A stretch of 64,000 bases of DNA from contig NC_088789.1 of NCBI RefSeq assembly GCF_949628265.1, forward strand, positions 25,785,883-25,849,882, in the 5' to 3' direction. A model generated the notes under the pieces. That model saw nothing but the letters and a program-made list of their open reading frames with translations. It did no database searches and was not told the DNA's origin. Every line of letters begins with the position of its first letter. The first letter of the stretch is position 1. Below are positions 38,048 to 51,100 of this stretch, in pieces. The DNA is from Cloeon dipterum (taxonomy: Eukaryota > Arthropoda > Insecta > Ephemeroptera > Baetidae). A program made the position numbers and the translations under genes.

Positions 38048-39141
38048 ACAAATGTTTAAGATCACACAGCCATTTATTTAAATTAACATTTAATTTTAAA
38101 CACCGACGAGTATTTACTGCATGTTTAGCAAGATAGTGATTTTAGTACCTTTTTATAGCTCTTTACACGTGTAATTGCGCCGCCGCGCGAGGGAGGCAAA
38201 AGCTGCATTTCCCACGCCGGCCGGCGCTTCCTCCACACAAAAATTGGCTACGACACTGATTTCGCAAACAGTTTTTCCGCGCGTGCTAAAATTAGAAATA
38301 ATGGGAATCACAATTCGTTCAAATTTGTAACTCACAGAGCACAACACTGAATTCAATCCTAACATTCCTTCCCAAAGTATTTGGTCTACGGCGTTCAAAA
38401 TAAATAATCAATTTCCGTGTCGATTAAAATACTGATTCAAAAGTCACATCATCGTACGTAATTATAAATATATTCAAGTGTAGCCTCGCGAAAGGAAGCA
38501 TTTTTAGAGCCAATCGATAGGAATCTGCGTCCGTGGCAGACAACTGAATCTTTTTTTTAAAAAGTAAAAATTGCTGGGGTTTCAAGACACGCTCTCCGTT
38601 TCCTCGCGGCAGTCGATGCTTCTACTTGCTAATTTAGATTCCCTATTTTAGTACTTTTACTTTGGTTAATCACTAAGAAAGAGAGACAGAGCGAAGAGAG
38701 GTAAGTTTTCAACTCTGCTGCTGCTTTTGGGGTATTTTTATGCGTAATAACACTCTTCTACCGACTACTTCGATGACTGTTTTAGTGAGTTAATACGCGC
38801 GCGCGTTTCTTCTGTTCTAAAATCTACGAGAGTTAGGATAGTGTTTAGTTTTAATTATTTTGATTTAAAGCGGGTGCGCTCTTTTCATCTCGTGTGGACA
38901 GTAAAATTGCCTGCTTCAACGTAAATTTAACTCGAATAAAATGCTCTCTGGGAAATCACACAATTCCTATCGAAAATCACACTTGGAAGAGAAAATAATT
39001 CTCAATGCTGTGTAGAAAGCCTCGTTAATTGCTTAGAAGTCGTTGTAACGGCAACCAAAATATCAGTTTAAGTGGTAGGCCTATCTATTCCGCGTTCGTT
39101 GTGTTCACACGATTTTTTTTAAACATCTACAGCGACGAATT
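38048..39141. other. Spacer and probable C3G 3' UTR
   Basis: No coding similarity was seen. The right part should contain the 3' UTR of the minus-strand C3G gene. The only near-consensus signal I noticed on that strand is at about 38070, which would make a ~1-kb 3' UTR reaching close to the takeout-like gene 3 terminus. Confidence 0.4.
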
Positions 39142-42100
39142 CTACTTTTTGGCCGAGTTCTGGCCGCGCGGTTTGATGGTTTCAGAGATCTGCCACATGG
39201 ACTCTTCACACAAGAAGTCGTCAAAGTTGTTGAACAGCGCCAGAATGCGCTCCTGCTTCTTGAAGTGGTACTGGCTGCGGAATAAAATAAATCATGGAAT
39301 CAGTAAAATTAAAAAAAGGAAGGGTGGATTTAACTTACCACTTCTTGAACCGCTTCATGTTCTCAACTATGTTGAACTGCTGCCACCGCTTGGAAAAATT
39401 AATTGCTCCGTCCGGGAGGGCGTTGCTGTTGCCGATGTTCACAAAAGTCAAATCTTGAAGAACTAGGCCACTGGAAAAGGATAGAAACGCTTAGATATCG
39501 GGAATTTTTGAAATAGTACTTGGAATAAATATTAAGAAGTGTGAAAAAGATAGATTACCAATTATATCAGACAAAAAAAATTGAAATAAACTCAGAAAAA
39601 GATAAATTTAGTAAGTTTACCCATTAATAAATTGTTAACCATGAAAAGGTTACCTAATTTTCTTCTCTAAAATCAGGATACTGTCTTGCTGGTACAATTT
39701 ATTACAGTTTCTATGAATTTATAAAATACAACAGGACCAACAAGTGATTTTGGTTCCTATAATAACCGGTAATATAGTTTAAAAGTTACGATTTGAGGCA
39801 ACTCAACTTTCATTTCTGCATTTTTGCTAAGCTACACTGCCATTCTGCTCTTTAATTTAAGTTTCTATAATTTGAACTTACATATATGGTATACAAGGAG
39901 GTTGTGTCTCGGCCAAGGCTTGTCTGTAGGCCCTGAAGGATGACGAGGAATCGATGAGGGCGCAGTACTCCTTGAGGCCTTCCGTGATCTGGCGGTGCCA
40001 CTCAAGCCGGCGGATTGGAGCCGAGTCCAGCGCAGACAGCAGCGCCAGGTACGAGTTGAAGTTGTTGACCTTGCGCAGGTGCCGCATTACTTTGATGAAC
40101 TTCACCACGTATCGTTCGCGATCCTTCGCATCCTTCTGCTCCAATATCCGCGATCTCGCCCTGAAGACATGAGGTATATTACGTCATTTGACGCAAAAAA
40201 TTATTTTCTGACGCTCACCAATAAGACATTTTATTGAAGTGCTCCGTGAACTCCGTGAGATTCGGACTCCTCTCCTCATTTTGCTCCTGCGCCCATAGCA
40301 GAACTTCAGGAATCTCGATTTTCATGAAGAGTTCGGCGTCGAGCAGAGTCATCTGCTCGGCGAGCTGCTCCGATTTGAAATCCAGCAGCGAGCACATCCT
40401 GAACAAACAAAACAAATTAATCATCAAAGAAGCGAATGTGTTTATTAACAAAGTACCTTGATTGCATGCTAAGTGACGTAAGATATGCATTAGGGGTAGT
40501 ATTGCAGAACCGTTTCGCATCACACTTTTCCAGAACCTTGCCCCGTAGGGCCCTAGCTAAATTTAAGTCTCCACACTCCACCAAAGTGAATATCAAGTCA
40601 TTCAGTATCTTCAGCAGATCAGTCTCTAAATCGTTAATCCTGGAAGTAAATTAAATGAATTTAGAACGAGTTTTTTTGGTTAAGGAAGGTTGGACTCACG
40701 TGAGATCACTAACAACCCTGACAAGTAACGAAAACGAATTTCTAGCTGCCCGTTGCCTAGCATTATCATTGACTGGTTGAGCAAACTTGCGATAGCGTCG
40801 CTGCAATTTGGTGATGAGCTCTAGCGGTGACATGAACGTTCGATATGTGGTGAGAAATGCCTCTTGGTACAAAAAGTCTGCAAAACAATATGCATCAATT
40901 AGATAAAATCTGAGGGAAATGAAGGGTTTAAATTGAAATACCTGTTTCGTCCTCATCTTAAGCACAACATTGAAATATTTTAATTTACTTGACTTGGAAG
41001 TAACACAAATAAATTATGTCCGAAAAATCCAATTGTTCAATTTAAAAACAAAAAACATGAATCATAATGGCGAATAATTTTAACCTTTTGAACAATATGA
41101 GACCAATTTTGAATTAATTCATCAAGTCAAAATAAGGATTTCAGCACACAAATTATTTATTTCTACTAACCATTTTTGTTTGCCTTGGTGGCGTGCACAA
41201 TAAGGGCGTCGAGGTGGCCTCCCCTGATTTCAGGGCCTTCCTCCTCCGGTTTTTTGAACACGAGCCACGCCGTGACGTCGGTCTCGTCCAACGGACCCTC
41301 CTCCTCCTCCACCTCGGTGGTCATTCCGTCGTTCGGGAAGGTGCTGCTCCGGCTCGGGTCGGCCTGGGGCGTCAGGTCAGGAGATGCAACCTGAACTGTG
41401 GTTTTCGGCAGGGGCGCGATGGACGTTGGCCTCGGGGGCGGCGGTGGGAGCTCTCTGAAGGACATAAGCATCGTTCAATATTGTTAGAATAACTAATGGA
41501 TTTTTTTTTACTTTTAAAGACACATTTTTTGTTTTTTTAAGTTAATTGCGTTAATTGCGTTAATTGTTTTTAAGTGCAATCATTTGATTTCTGTGAAAAT
41601 TGAAGTGGTAAGTTGCCAGCAATCAGTGGCTGTTTGTTTGTGGCGGCTCTGTGCGGCCAGAGATTACTTTTGTGATTAGATTAATCGTTTTAGCATGCAG
41701 CAATGTTTGCCCAATCTGGATTGCTATATTATGTTGTACTCCTTTTTGCAACATTAGCTTTTATGTACTATTACGTTCACAACATTTCAGGGTTCGTCCA
41801 TATTCGAAGAGATAGAATGATGAATAGTAGATGAAATTTTCGGAGATGAGCTCAGGATTTTGGAATTTTAAATTGTGCTGTTAAGTTTTCCCATGACACG
41901 AGTGAACTTCGGTGAAAGTTTCAGAATGTTGTTATTCTTTGTTTTAAAGAAATACCTTTTCAAACCTAAAAAAATATGATTTTATTAAATTTTTTCTGTT
42001 TGGCAAATATTGTGAACTCCAAATCTTGAGTTCTAACCTTCTGAATTGCAAAGTATAACCACCGTTAGCCTCGTCTCTACCTCCCCTGTCTAGCTGAAGA

Positions 42101-45100
42101 GTTTAGGGGATGCTCTACTCACCCTCAACCTCAAAATTTCTATACTTCGATCACCTTATTGGAGTAAAACTATTTAAAACGCTGGATTTATTTTGCAATT
42201 AATTGAGAAACAAACTATTTTGATTTTGAAATAATTGTAAGTATGTGGTAGTAATTTAGGGTGAAGTTTGGATTTTTTAAAATACTTTTACGCCCTGAGG
42301 ACGCATGCTTTCAGTAATTTAAATTTTCGCCAAGATAATTTTAACCCGGGGGTTAAAAGAAATGGGTGTGAGAACCCCCCTATAAACCTTTCAGCTGATC
42401 AGAGGACATTGAGACGAGTCTAACGGTGGTTATTTTTTGTAATTCTGATGGATAGAACCTAAGAGATTTGGAATTGGCAATATTGACAAATAATAAAAAT
42501 AAATTTAACTTTCGCACAAGTTCATAAATTTTATGGGACATCTTTTAAGCATATTTTCACAACTCCTGAGCTCATTCCGAGAATTGAACTGGAAACTAAA
42601 ATTAATAAAAGTGACCGACCTTGATCTATGGAATCAAATTTTGTATCAGTTTGATTTGGCTTTTCAAGAGAAATCCCATGCCAATTTTGTTCTTCAGCCC
42701 GTGACATTTATTAAAGTTAGAATGTGCCCGCAATTATAAGGCAAAATTTATTAGGTTTATGGTTTTGAGGGCATTTTGTAAATAATTGGATAATTTTTAT
42801 ATGTGTAAGGTGATAATGGCCTTAAACAAATTTAATTTACCATCCAGTGTTTTTTTTTCATAAACGTTATCGGTACTTTTACTGTCCATTAAGGAGCTTG
42901 AGATAATCAGGAAATTAAATTAAGTAACACATAAAAAACAAATTTGGTAGGTTTAGTAGGTTTAGCACTGCCAGAGAGAGCACAGACCGATAAAATTGTA
43001 ATTTTTAGCTAATGTTTCTGAAAAATAAATATTTATAATATTTTTTCCTAATTCATAAAACTTTTATAGCCGCATTTTTATAGAGTTTGAACGTTCAGAA
43101 CCACATTTCCCATCCCTAGATGACATTATTTTTTTTTTAAATTGCTCACCTGCCAAAGTCGTAAATGGGCGGCTCGTGCATGGCAGTGGAGGCCTGCACG
43201 ATCGGCGGCGGCGGGGGCTGCACGGTTGGCGTGGGGGTGACAGGGGTGAGCGGGGTGAGCGGGGAGGCGGGGGCCGCGGGCACGGCGAGGGTGGGCAGGG
43301 CGAGGCAAGTGGTGGCGGGCGGCGGCGAGATGGAGAGCCGGTGGCCGTTGTTGTTGACGCCGCCGCCGCCGCTTCGCATCTTGGGCGGCAGGGCGGGCGG
43401 CGGCGAGTCGACGGGCGAGGCGGCCGCCAGGTTGGGTTTGTTGTCGGAACGCTCGAGCGGCGCCCAGTGCGTGAACGAGTACGAGCTGGAGCTGGAGAAC
43501 ATGCACGAGTGCGTCGACGACATGGTCATCGTCTCGGCCTGGCTGCGCGCCCACTCGGCCTGCAGCGCCGAGTACGTGTGCATCGAGTGGCGCAGCGTCA
43601 CGCTCTCGGACCAAGCCGTGCTCGGCGACGAGTACTTGCCGAACATCTCCATGTACGCCTTGACTGCGAATTGAAAATCAGGATTTAGTAAATATGGAGT
43701 CGAATTGAGAGCGTGTTTGGCAGCGCAAAATGTACATTTTCTAACAATAAGCTTCATTGCTCGACTGCGGCAGAAGGAAAGAGAGTTTTATATTTTGGGT
43801 TTATTTCATACATGAGCCATTTTTCTCAGAAGTCTAAGATAGATTCGCTATCAGACGGAAATTGCTAAGCCAAGAAGGAGTCTTGGATTAAAAATGGAAA
43901 AAAATCGTTCAAAAATATTAATTAGGATATTCAAACAAATAAAGATTAATATTTTTGTTAATGAGGGCGTGACGAAGATTATTTTCTAAGTCAGCAGAGG
44001 CAAGAATCTGGTATCTGAATTTATATCCAGTGTTAAACCTATTCTAAAACACAATCTCGAGCTACTTCCGCCTCTGATTGACTTTTGCATTTTGTGTTTA
44101 ATTTTTAACGCCTAAATTTTTTCCTCCAATCAATGAGTTTTAACAAGATTTAAAAACTATTTAATTTGTGAGAAGTTGGGAACACTCCAGGTGAAGAATG
44201 GAACTTTCCAAATAAATATAATTAGACAAAAACAAGGTCTCCTAGTGAGCAGGGCTGTGAATTTTATGTTTTTTTTATTAATGGTTGACTATTTTTAGAC
44301 TCTTTTTCCCTTTCAAATTAAGCTTCTGGGCCGAAAGACGGTTTTTTGAGACATCGTTTCAGTCCAATTAACACTGGTTCACTGTAAATATTTAAAATTT
44401 TGTTGGTCTAAAGGACAGAATATTGATAATATACCGAATTATACAAAATAAAAAAATACAGAAACAACACGTTGAGTTGATTATGTTTTTTCATCTTAAC
44501 TTAAAGATGAAAACTTGAAAGAATTTCCCTGAAGCAAAAAAACATGCATTTCCTTATTTTTAAGCTAATTTAGACGGTTTCAAGTATGGTTCAAAAAGCT
44601 ATTAACCCTGTAACGATTGTAAGCTCAGAATAAATTTCACAGCCCTACTCATGAGGTAACAAGCCAGATTTTTACTTAAAATGGAAGCAAATTGATTAGA
44701 AAAAGTTTCATTTTGAGACTCCAAACCAACGGCTTAATTAATATAATCAAAACTGTTATGAGTCATGAACAATAAACAACAAATAAAAATAAAACTGGTC
44801 AAGAGTTTTTTTATATAATTATTTTCTACTCATGGATTGCAAACTGTTTAAGGTACAAAAGATTTGTGTTAATCAACACGGCACTCCAAACGGCAAAAGC
44901 TGGTAGAGCATTGCAGGGTAGAAAAATAAATCAAACCTACAAACATTCTCTTCACTGTTTTCTGGATCGTTTGGATCAATATTGGGGAGCAGCACGGAAA
45001 TGTACGAGTGCACATTCCGGCGAACTGAAACTGAACCATTTCCATCTGACCATAAACATGAATAAGAGGAAACATATATATTATAAAAAATGTTTATCCA

Positions 45101-48100
45101 CTTCCATTTTAATTTCAAAATTCTACAAAAAGAGGATGTGCCACATTTTGATATTAAGATTTTGCTATTATATAAAATGTATTCAAGTTACCAAGATTGA
45201 AGGAGCCCAATAATAATTACTCGTTTCACTAATAAAATGTATATTTTATGTGTTCTGCGGAAACAATTATATTTATTTTTATGTAAAACATTATTCAAAA
45301 ATAAATAAAAATATTTGTAGCATACAAAATTGCTTTAAAGATACAAAAAATAAAAATATCAGAAGTGGTTGAATATTTCGATTAAGAAAATAAATTAAAA
45401 CAATGCTCACTGTGTCTCATTTTGGGCGGCAGAGGAGGCGGAATTCGGTCCGACGGACTGATGCAGTCGTTGTTGAGGCAGCTACCCCTGTTGGGGTTGC
45501 TCAGCAGCATCTGGTTGAGGTTGGTCAGCGTGCTGCCGACATTGTCGTACTGCGACGGCAGCCGCGGCGTCCGGATTTTCGTCTTCTGCGGCAGCGCGGG
45601 CGGCGAGCCCGTGCCGTTGCTCAGAACAGAGAAGTTGGACTGCTGCGACGAGTAGTCCGAGGTGCTGGAACTGAGCTCAGACGTGACCACCGTCCGCTTC
45701 GACGAGGACATTGAGTGACTGGCGAAACTGGTCGTCTCGCTGCTGAAGGACACGCTTGTAGAACTGCAGCTTTGTTGCGACACGTAACTGGAGCTGAAAT
45801 TTTTAAAAGGATGATGTAGAACTATTTTTTCATCGATACTTCAATGGAGGATGAATTGTTTAAGAGAAATCTGAAAATTTTGGATCAAATAATGTCAACA
45901 AGAAGATGCAATAATGGAATTAACCAAATTCAGTTTTTATCCCCAAATCCTTCACCTCTTAAATCCTGAAAAAATATCCCTGAATTAAAGTAGAGCTTTA
46001 CAGGCCAACGATTAAGAACATTTTGCAAGTAGTTCATTTTAAGTTATTTTTGTTGTGAAATTTAGCAACAGTGCGCATTTATTTTATGAAATCAGGACCG
46101 AGGAACAGTTCAATTTCAGTTTTCGCCCAATTTCTCACAATAATTAAATGATTTTTCGCTTGATTTCGATCTCTCCCATCGTAATCTATGTGCGAATTTT
46201 GAGCAAATATTCTAAATTGGCAAATAAATCGTGATTTTACAATAAGGAGCTAGATTAGACTGCAAACAATTGAGTTTATTTTCTCAAAACTTTTCACCTA
46301 ATTTTTTTTATATTTTTCCTCGTTTTTGGATAATATATTTCAAGCAAAGGTAAGAAGGATATATATAAAATTTTCTGCAAAGCTTTACTCTATAAGAAAA
46401 AGACAAGTAGCCCCTATTTTAAAAATTGCTTTTGTTATAGTATGACAATAATTGCCCAAGTATGATTACGATTTCGATTTAGAAAATATAAAATTAAAAA
46501 ATCTCACAGTGCCAGTTTACTTTATGTTCAAGGAAACGAGCATCAAGAGAAGCTGTGTGAGCTCAAAGTTGCAACAGGTTTTTTTTGCATATAAATGAGA
46601 TTTCCACACAGTCGGAGATTATTCTGTAACTAACGCTGGTCGTAAAATACTGCACATCCTTCTCCTCTGTGTTTTGCAACAACAAAGTAAGTAAAGCTAG
46701 TTATGGCACAATTATGTAACTCTTTCTAACTCTTTACTCCGCAAACATAAATAGTTTTAATTATTTAAACAAAAAATTACCTCGATGAAGCAATACTATT
46801 TTTGAAGTCAGGAACGTCTTCATTGTAATTAAGCAAAATCCTGCTAATGTGGCCGTTTGAGGGTGTGGCAAGGGTGGTTGGGGGTGGTTCGCGTAGATCG
46901 TGTGAGTTGAAGAAACTGCTGGGGCTGTCAATGCTCTGAAAAACGATTTTTTTAATAAAATCAGTCGTTTGAAGAGCTTTTCAAAGTCGCTCACCGCCCT
47001 GCGCGAGGAGGAACTGCCCCAGTAGTTGGGGGAAATATTGCCGTTGGATCGGACGTAAAACGAGTCGTCATCGTAGTCGTCCGAGATGTGCAGCTGGTTG
47101 TTGACCGAGTCCATGCTGCCCGCATTTGAGGCGCTCAACAGGGAACATGAGTCCTCTCCGTTTCCGCCTGCAAAATTATTTATTAAAGGGAAAATGAGAC
47201 AAAAATTCTAGAGGCAGATAATATTTTTCCAGGAAAGTAAAGCTCAAAATGCCTTGGTTTGGAATAAAAATTAGCTCGCAGGAAAGCGTTGTTGATGGTT
47301 TTAAAAGTGGACGTATAAAAAAAATAAAAACTCTAACACAAATTAATCTAGGCATTTTATGCATGCCTCATTGGCCAACATTTTTCCTGTAAAACAAAAT
47401 ATTTTTTTACTATTCGCGTTAGAAAATTCTGTGAATGAAATTTAAAATTTTCAGACGATTTTAGTGTTAGCTGCAAAAATGTTGGGCTTAAAAAGTTACG
47501 ACTATGTGGTTAATATTTTTAGTTTATCTCCACTAGGAATCGATATAATGCAAGGTCAAAATATTTATCAAAATTTCCGTCTTTCCAACCTTATTTTTGC
47601 CCCAACATTTCTGAAAATCATGATTGGGCAATTTTTTTAAATCAAAATTCGTATCAATTCTCTTTAGTTTCGTTAGAAACATTTGGGTTTCATAAAAACT
47701 AAAAACGCAAATTTTAAAATAAGAATATATATGAATTTTTGAGAGGATCGCTCACCAGCAGAGTGGGCAGGAGAGATGCTGAGCCTCTCAGCGCTAGAGG
47801 CCAGCTCTAGGGAGCCCGCAGGGGGCGGCGCAGGGGTGCACGGGGGGCTGAGCGAGTGGGTGGACGCATTGTTGGCCGTGTGAGCCGAACGATTGCGCCT
47901 CTTTGGTGGCAGCGGCGGCGCCGTCGAACGAGACCGGCCGGTCGGCAAGTGAGATGGCGAATCTCCCGGGTTTCTGGAATAAAATTGAAAATTTAACTCG
48001 TCATAAAATAAATATCAACAACTTATCAAGAAACAAATTTTAAAGATCTACCAAGTTTATGACAGCCCGTAAATAATATGAATTTTGATTGGATTAAATT

Positions 48101-51100
48101 CATATTAGAACAAAAACTGAAGCCTGGTTACAAAAGAAAAAAAATTAGAACGTTTGCTGTAAATTTCTGAGAACAGATCTGTTGTAAAATATCAAATTTA
48201 ATTCATTAGAAGATAAAATTAAAAATAAATCAAAAAGCAAAAGAGATTTTTAGAAAACCGAATTGCATTAAAAAATTTAAAAAAATCCTACCTATTAGGC
48301 AGCGGGGGTTTGGGCGGGGGTCCTTCGTGTCCCTCAAGGATGGACTCTGAAGACATGGAGTGTCCGAGCATCTTGCCGCCCTGCGGCGTCTGCGCCAGGA
48401 TCTGTCTCTCGCGCGGCGTCAGCGGGATGTCGGGCAACGAGGCCCTGCCGTTCGCCTCGAGGTGCACGCCGTTCTTGTACTTGGTGTGCACGATCGAGTT
48501 GGTCTTGTGCGCCGCCAGCTTCTCGCGGGCGAGACTCACCAGGGACTGCACTGCGTCCTGCACCGACTGCACCAGCTGGTTGATGTTCTCCCTGCCGAGC
48601 GCCTGGCTGCCGTACAGCACCACGTCGTCGCACAGCCGGATCAGCCGCGCCAGGCACTGGTGCAGATGCGACGTCGCCGACACCAGCGACGAACTGAAAA
48701 ACGTTTTTTAATTTATTGTTAATTGATTGAAAACGCCAGAAATTTACAATTTGTTCAATGCGTTGCGGTTGAAAGTGGATTTATACAAACAAAATCATTT
48801 TTTATTGAAGGATTTGTTTGTAAATGAGCGAATTGGCGACGATGTCAAGATAATCTGAAGAAATTCACATAATCGAACAGTCTGAACAAAAAGTGTAACA
48901 GAAAAAATTCTTTTTATGCGGGTTTTACGGGACATTTTGAAAATAACTGATTTTTACTTGGTGCAATTTAAAAGATAAGCTAAGTGGTGAAGCCCGATTG
49001 AAGGAACGCCAACTTTGAGGTCATCCGTCATAGTCAAAGGTCATTTTTGAAAATTTCCGGGTGTTTTTTGGGATTTTGAAAACCAACACGATAGTATAAA
49101 AATCCGAAATGCCCCTGAAAAGTGGTCTTAAGGTAAGGGGGATCTTGAGTGAAAATTTTTAAGGTGGTTTTCAGCTTCGTTTTGAAAAAAAATTCATTTT
49201 TTTATTCCGGAAAACTCGAAATTTTCAATTTTTGCAAATGTTGTGAGCGCCAAATCTCGGGATCTGACAGTCAGAAATGCAAAAACTGAACACCGTTCGA
49301 TTTCGCTTAACTTCCCCTAGTCAGCTGAATGGTTTTCGGGGTGCTCGTAACCCTCCTAATTTCGTCCCCTGGCTCTAAAAGTGAATAATTTAAATCATCG
49401 CGATTTTTTTGGTATTTTTATATCTTAAATTTGGAAATTTAACGCTTTTGTTGTGCACACAGGGTGATTTAAATCAATTTTGAATGGGTAAGACGCATTA
49501 GACGTTATTGAACGCATAATTGTTTAAAAGACTATGTGGCACCGCTCAACAGGAATTTTTAAACAGCTCGATCGCTCTTAAAAATTTGCTCTTTTTCCTG
49601 GACAAGTAATTGCGGAGCACCGTAAGTGTAAAATAACCTCTTAGAAACAAAAATAAACTAATTATTTTACACGGATACGCGTTTGCCAATTTACACACCA
49701 ATTTACAATTAATTGTAGCTAAAACTCGACTTCCGGAAAGAGGTATTTTCAACAATAATGCTCTAGAAAAATCTTTGTGGGATCAGTTTTAAAAGTAGAA
49801 GAGAGGTATTGTTGTTCCTGATTCACAAAATCTAATTAAATCCTGTGGCAAAATTTTGGTTTCGCGGTTGAGCAGCAATTCTCTCTCTCTGTCAGCACTT
49901 ACCTCTGCTCGCCGATGAAATAATTGCGCAGGTTGGCCACAATATTGGTTACAATCTCGAGGACGATGGTTCCATTGCCGGGCAGCATCTCAAGCTTGTT
50001 TTTGCTGACCACGTCTCGGAGGTGTTTCAATGCCAGGTGCACCTGCCAGACGCAGAAACTCATTAGCATTTTCGGCACTAAAATGAGCCATTTTTGTCAT
50101 TCAACCTGCTTGACGAGTTGGTCCAGCTCGCGGTGCGGGTTGGCGGGCTCGGCGTCCAGCTCGCCGCCGTTCGTCGCCGCCTTGCTGGACATCTTGGGCG
50201 AGTGCGGCGACTGCGAGCGCGGATTCGACCGGATGTTGGACAGCTTGTCCAGGAAGTCCTCCTTGAAGGAGCGGGCGCGCCGCGCGAGCTTCCCTCCGCG
50301 CTGCGACTTGCCGCCGCCCTTGTTGCTCGCCAAAGGCGGAGAACCGCCTCCAGGCTCAGCGTCTGTTGACAAATTTGAATAAATTATTTTTTTTTTATTT
50401 AAACAACCAAAATTTCGGATAACTTTCGTGACAGTGATGTCACAAACTAGGTGGGGAGCTAGGACATACTGATAAGGTTGGGTTTTCCAGTTGATTTCCG
50501 CGACATATCAAATTTTGCGACTATCATCGCTGAATTCATTTTTTTTTTTAATTTGTGAAGATAAAAGAAGGCGCCTCTATGATTAAGCAGTTACAAATGC
50601 TTGACTTTTGACCTCTTTTGATCTAAAATGAAAAGCGAGACTTTCCTTATTAGTTCCATCAATTTTTTACTGATTGTTGCACCTAAAAATTGCTTGAAGT
50701 TAAGCTTTACAGAAAATATGTTAAAAATACTTTTTACTTTTACTTGAAATACCATCTAAAACGAGGAAAAGAACTAAATTTCCCAGGTTTCCGTTTAAAT
50801 GTTTGGGAAAATCGTCACAAAAGTGTGCATGCTAATCAAGCGGCGAGCATAGATTGTCTCCTTATTTGAAATCATGATTTATTTCACCAGAAGGGAAATT
50901 TAGCTCATGATTGGCACACTTTTTGTTAGATCGCGAAGAGAGGGATTGAAATCAAGCGAAAACATCATTGAAAAACTTAAACTTTTTGAGAACTTTAGCA
51001 AAATCTGACGGAATTTAACTGTTTCTCGGTACTTATTTTATTATTGCACATTTTAGAGATAAGCTATTGTTAAATTTCGCAATTGATGATCTTCTTGCAA

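Noticed and set aside
43126-43688. Long plus-strand frames over the C3G proline-rich exon
   Set aside because: They are shadows of GC-rich coding sequence; the minus strand has phase-consistent splice sites and the PPALPPK motif.
50363-50372. Start of C3G at the codon before DAEPGG
   Set aside because: The codon is TTG, and the preceding cag is a splice acceptor that joins upstream first exons in phase 1.
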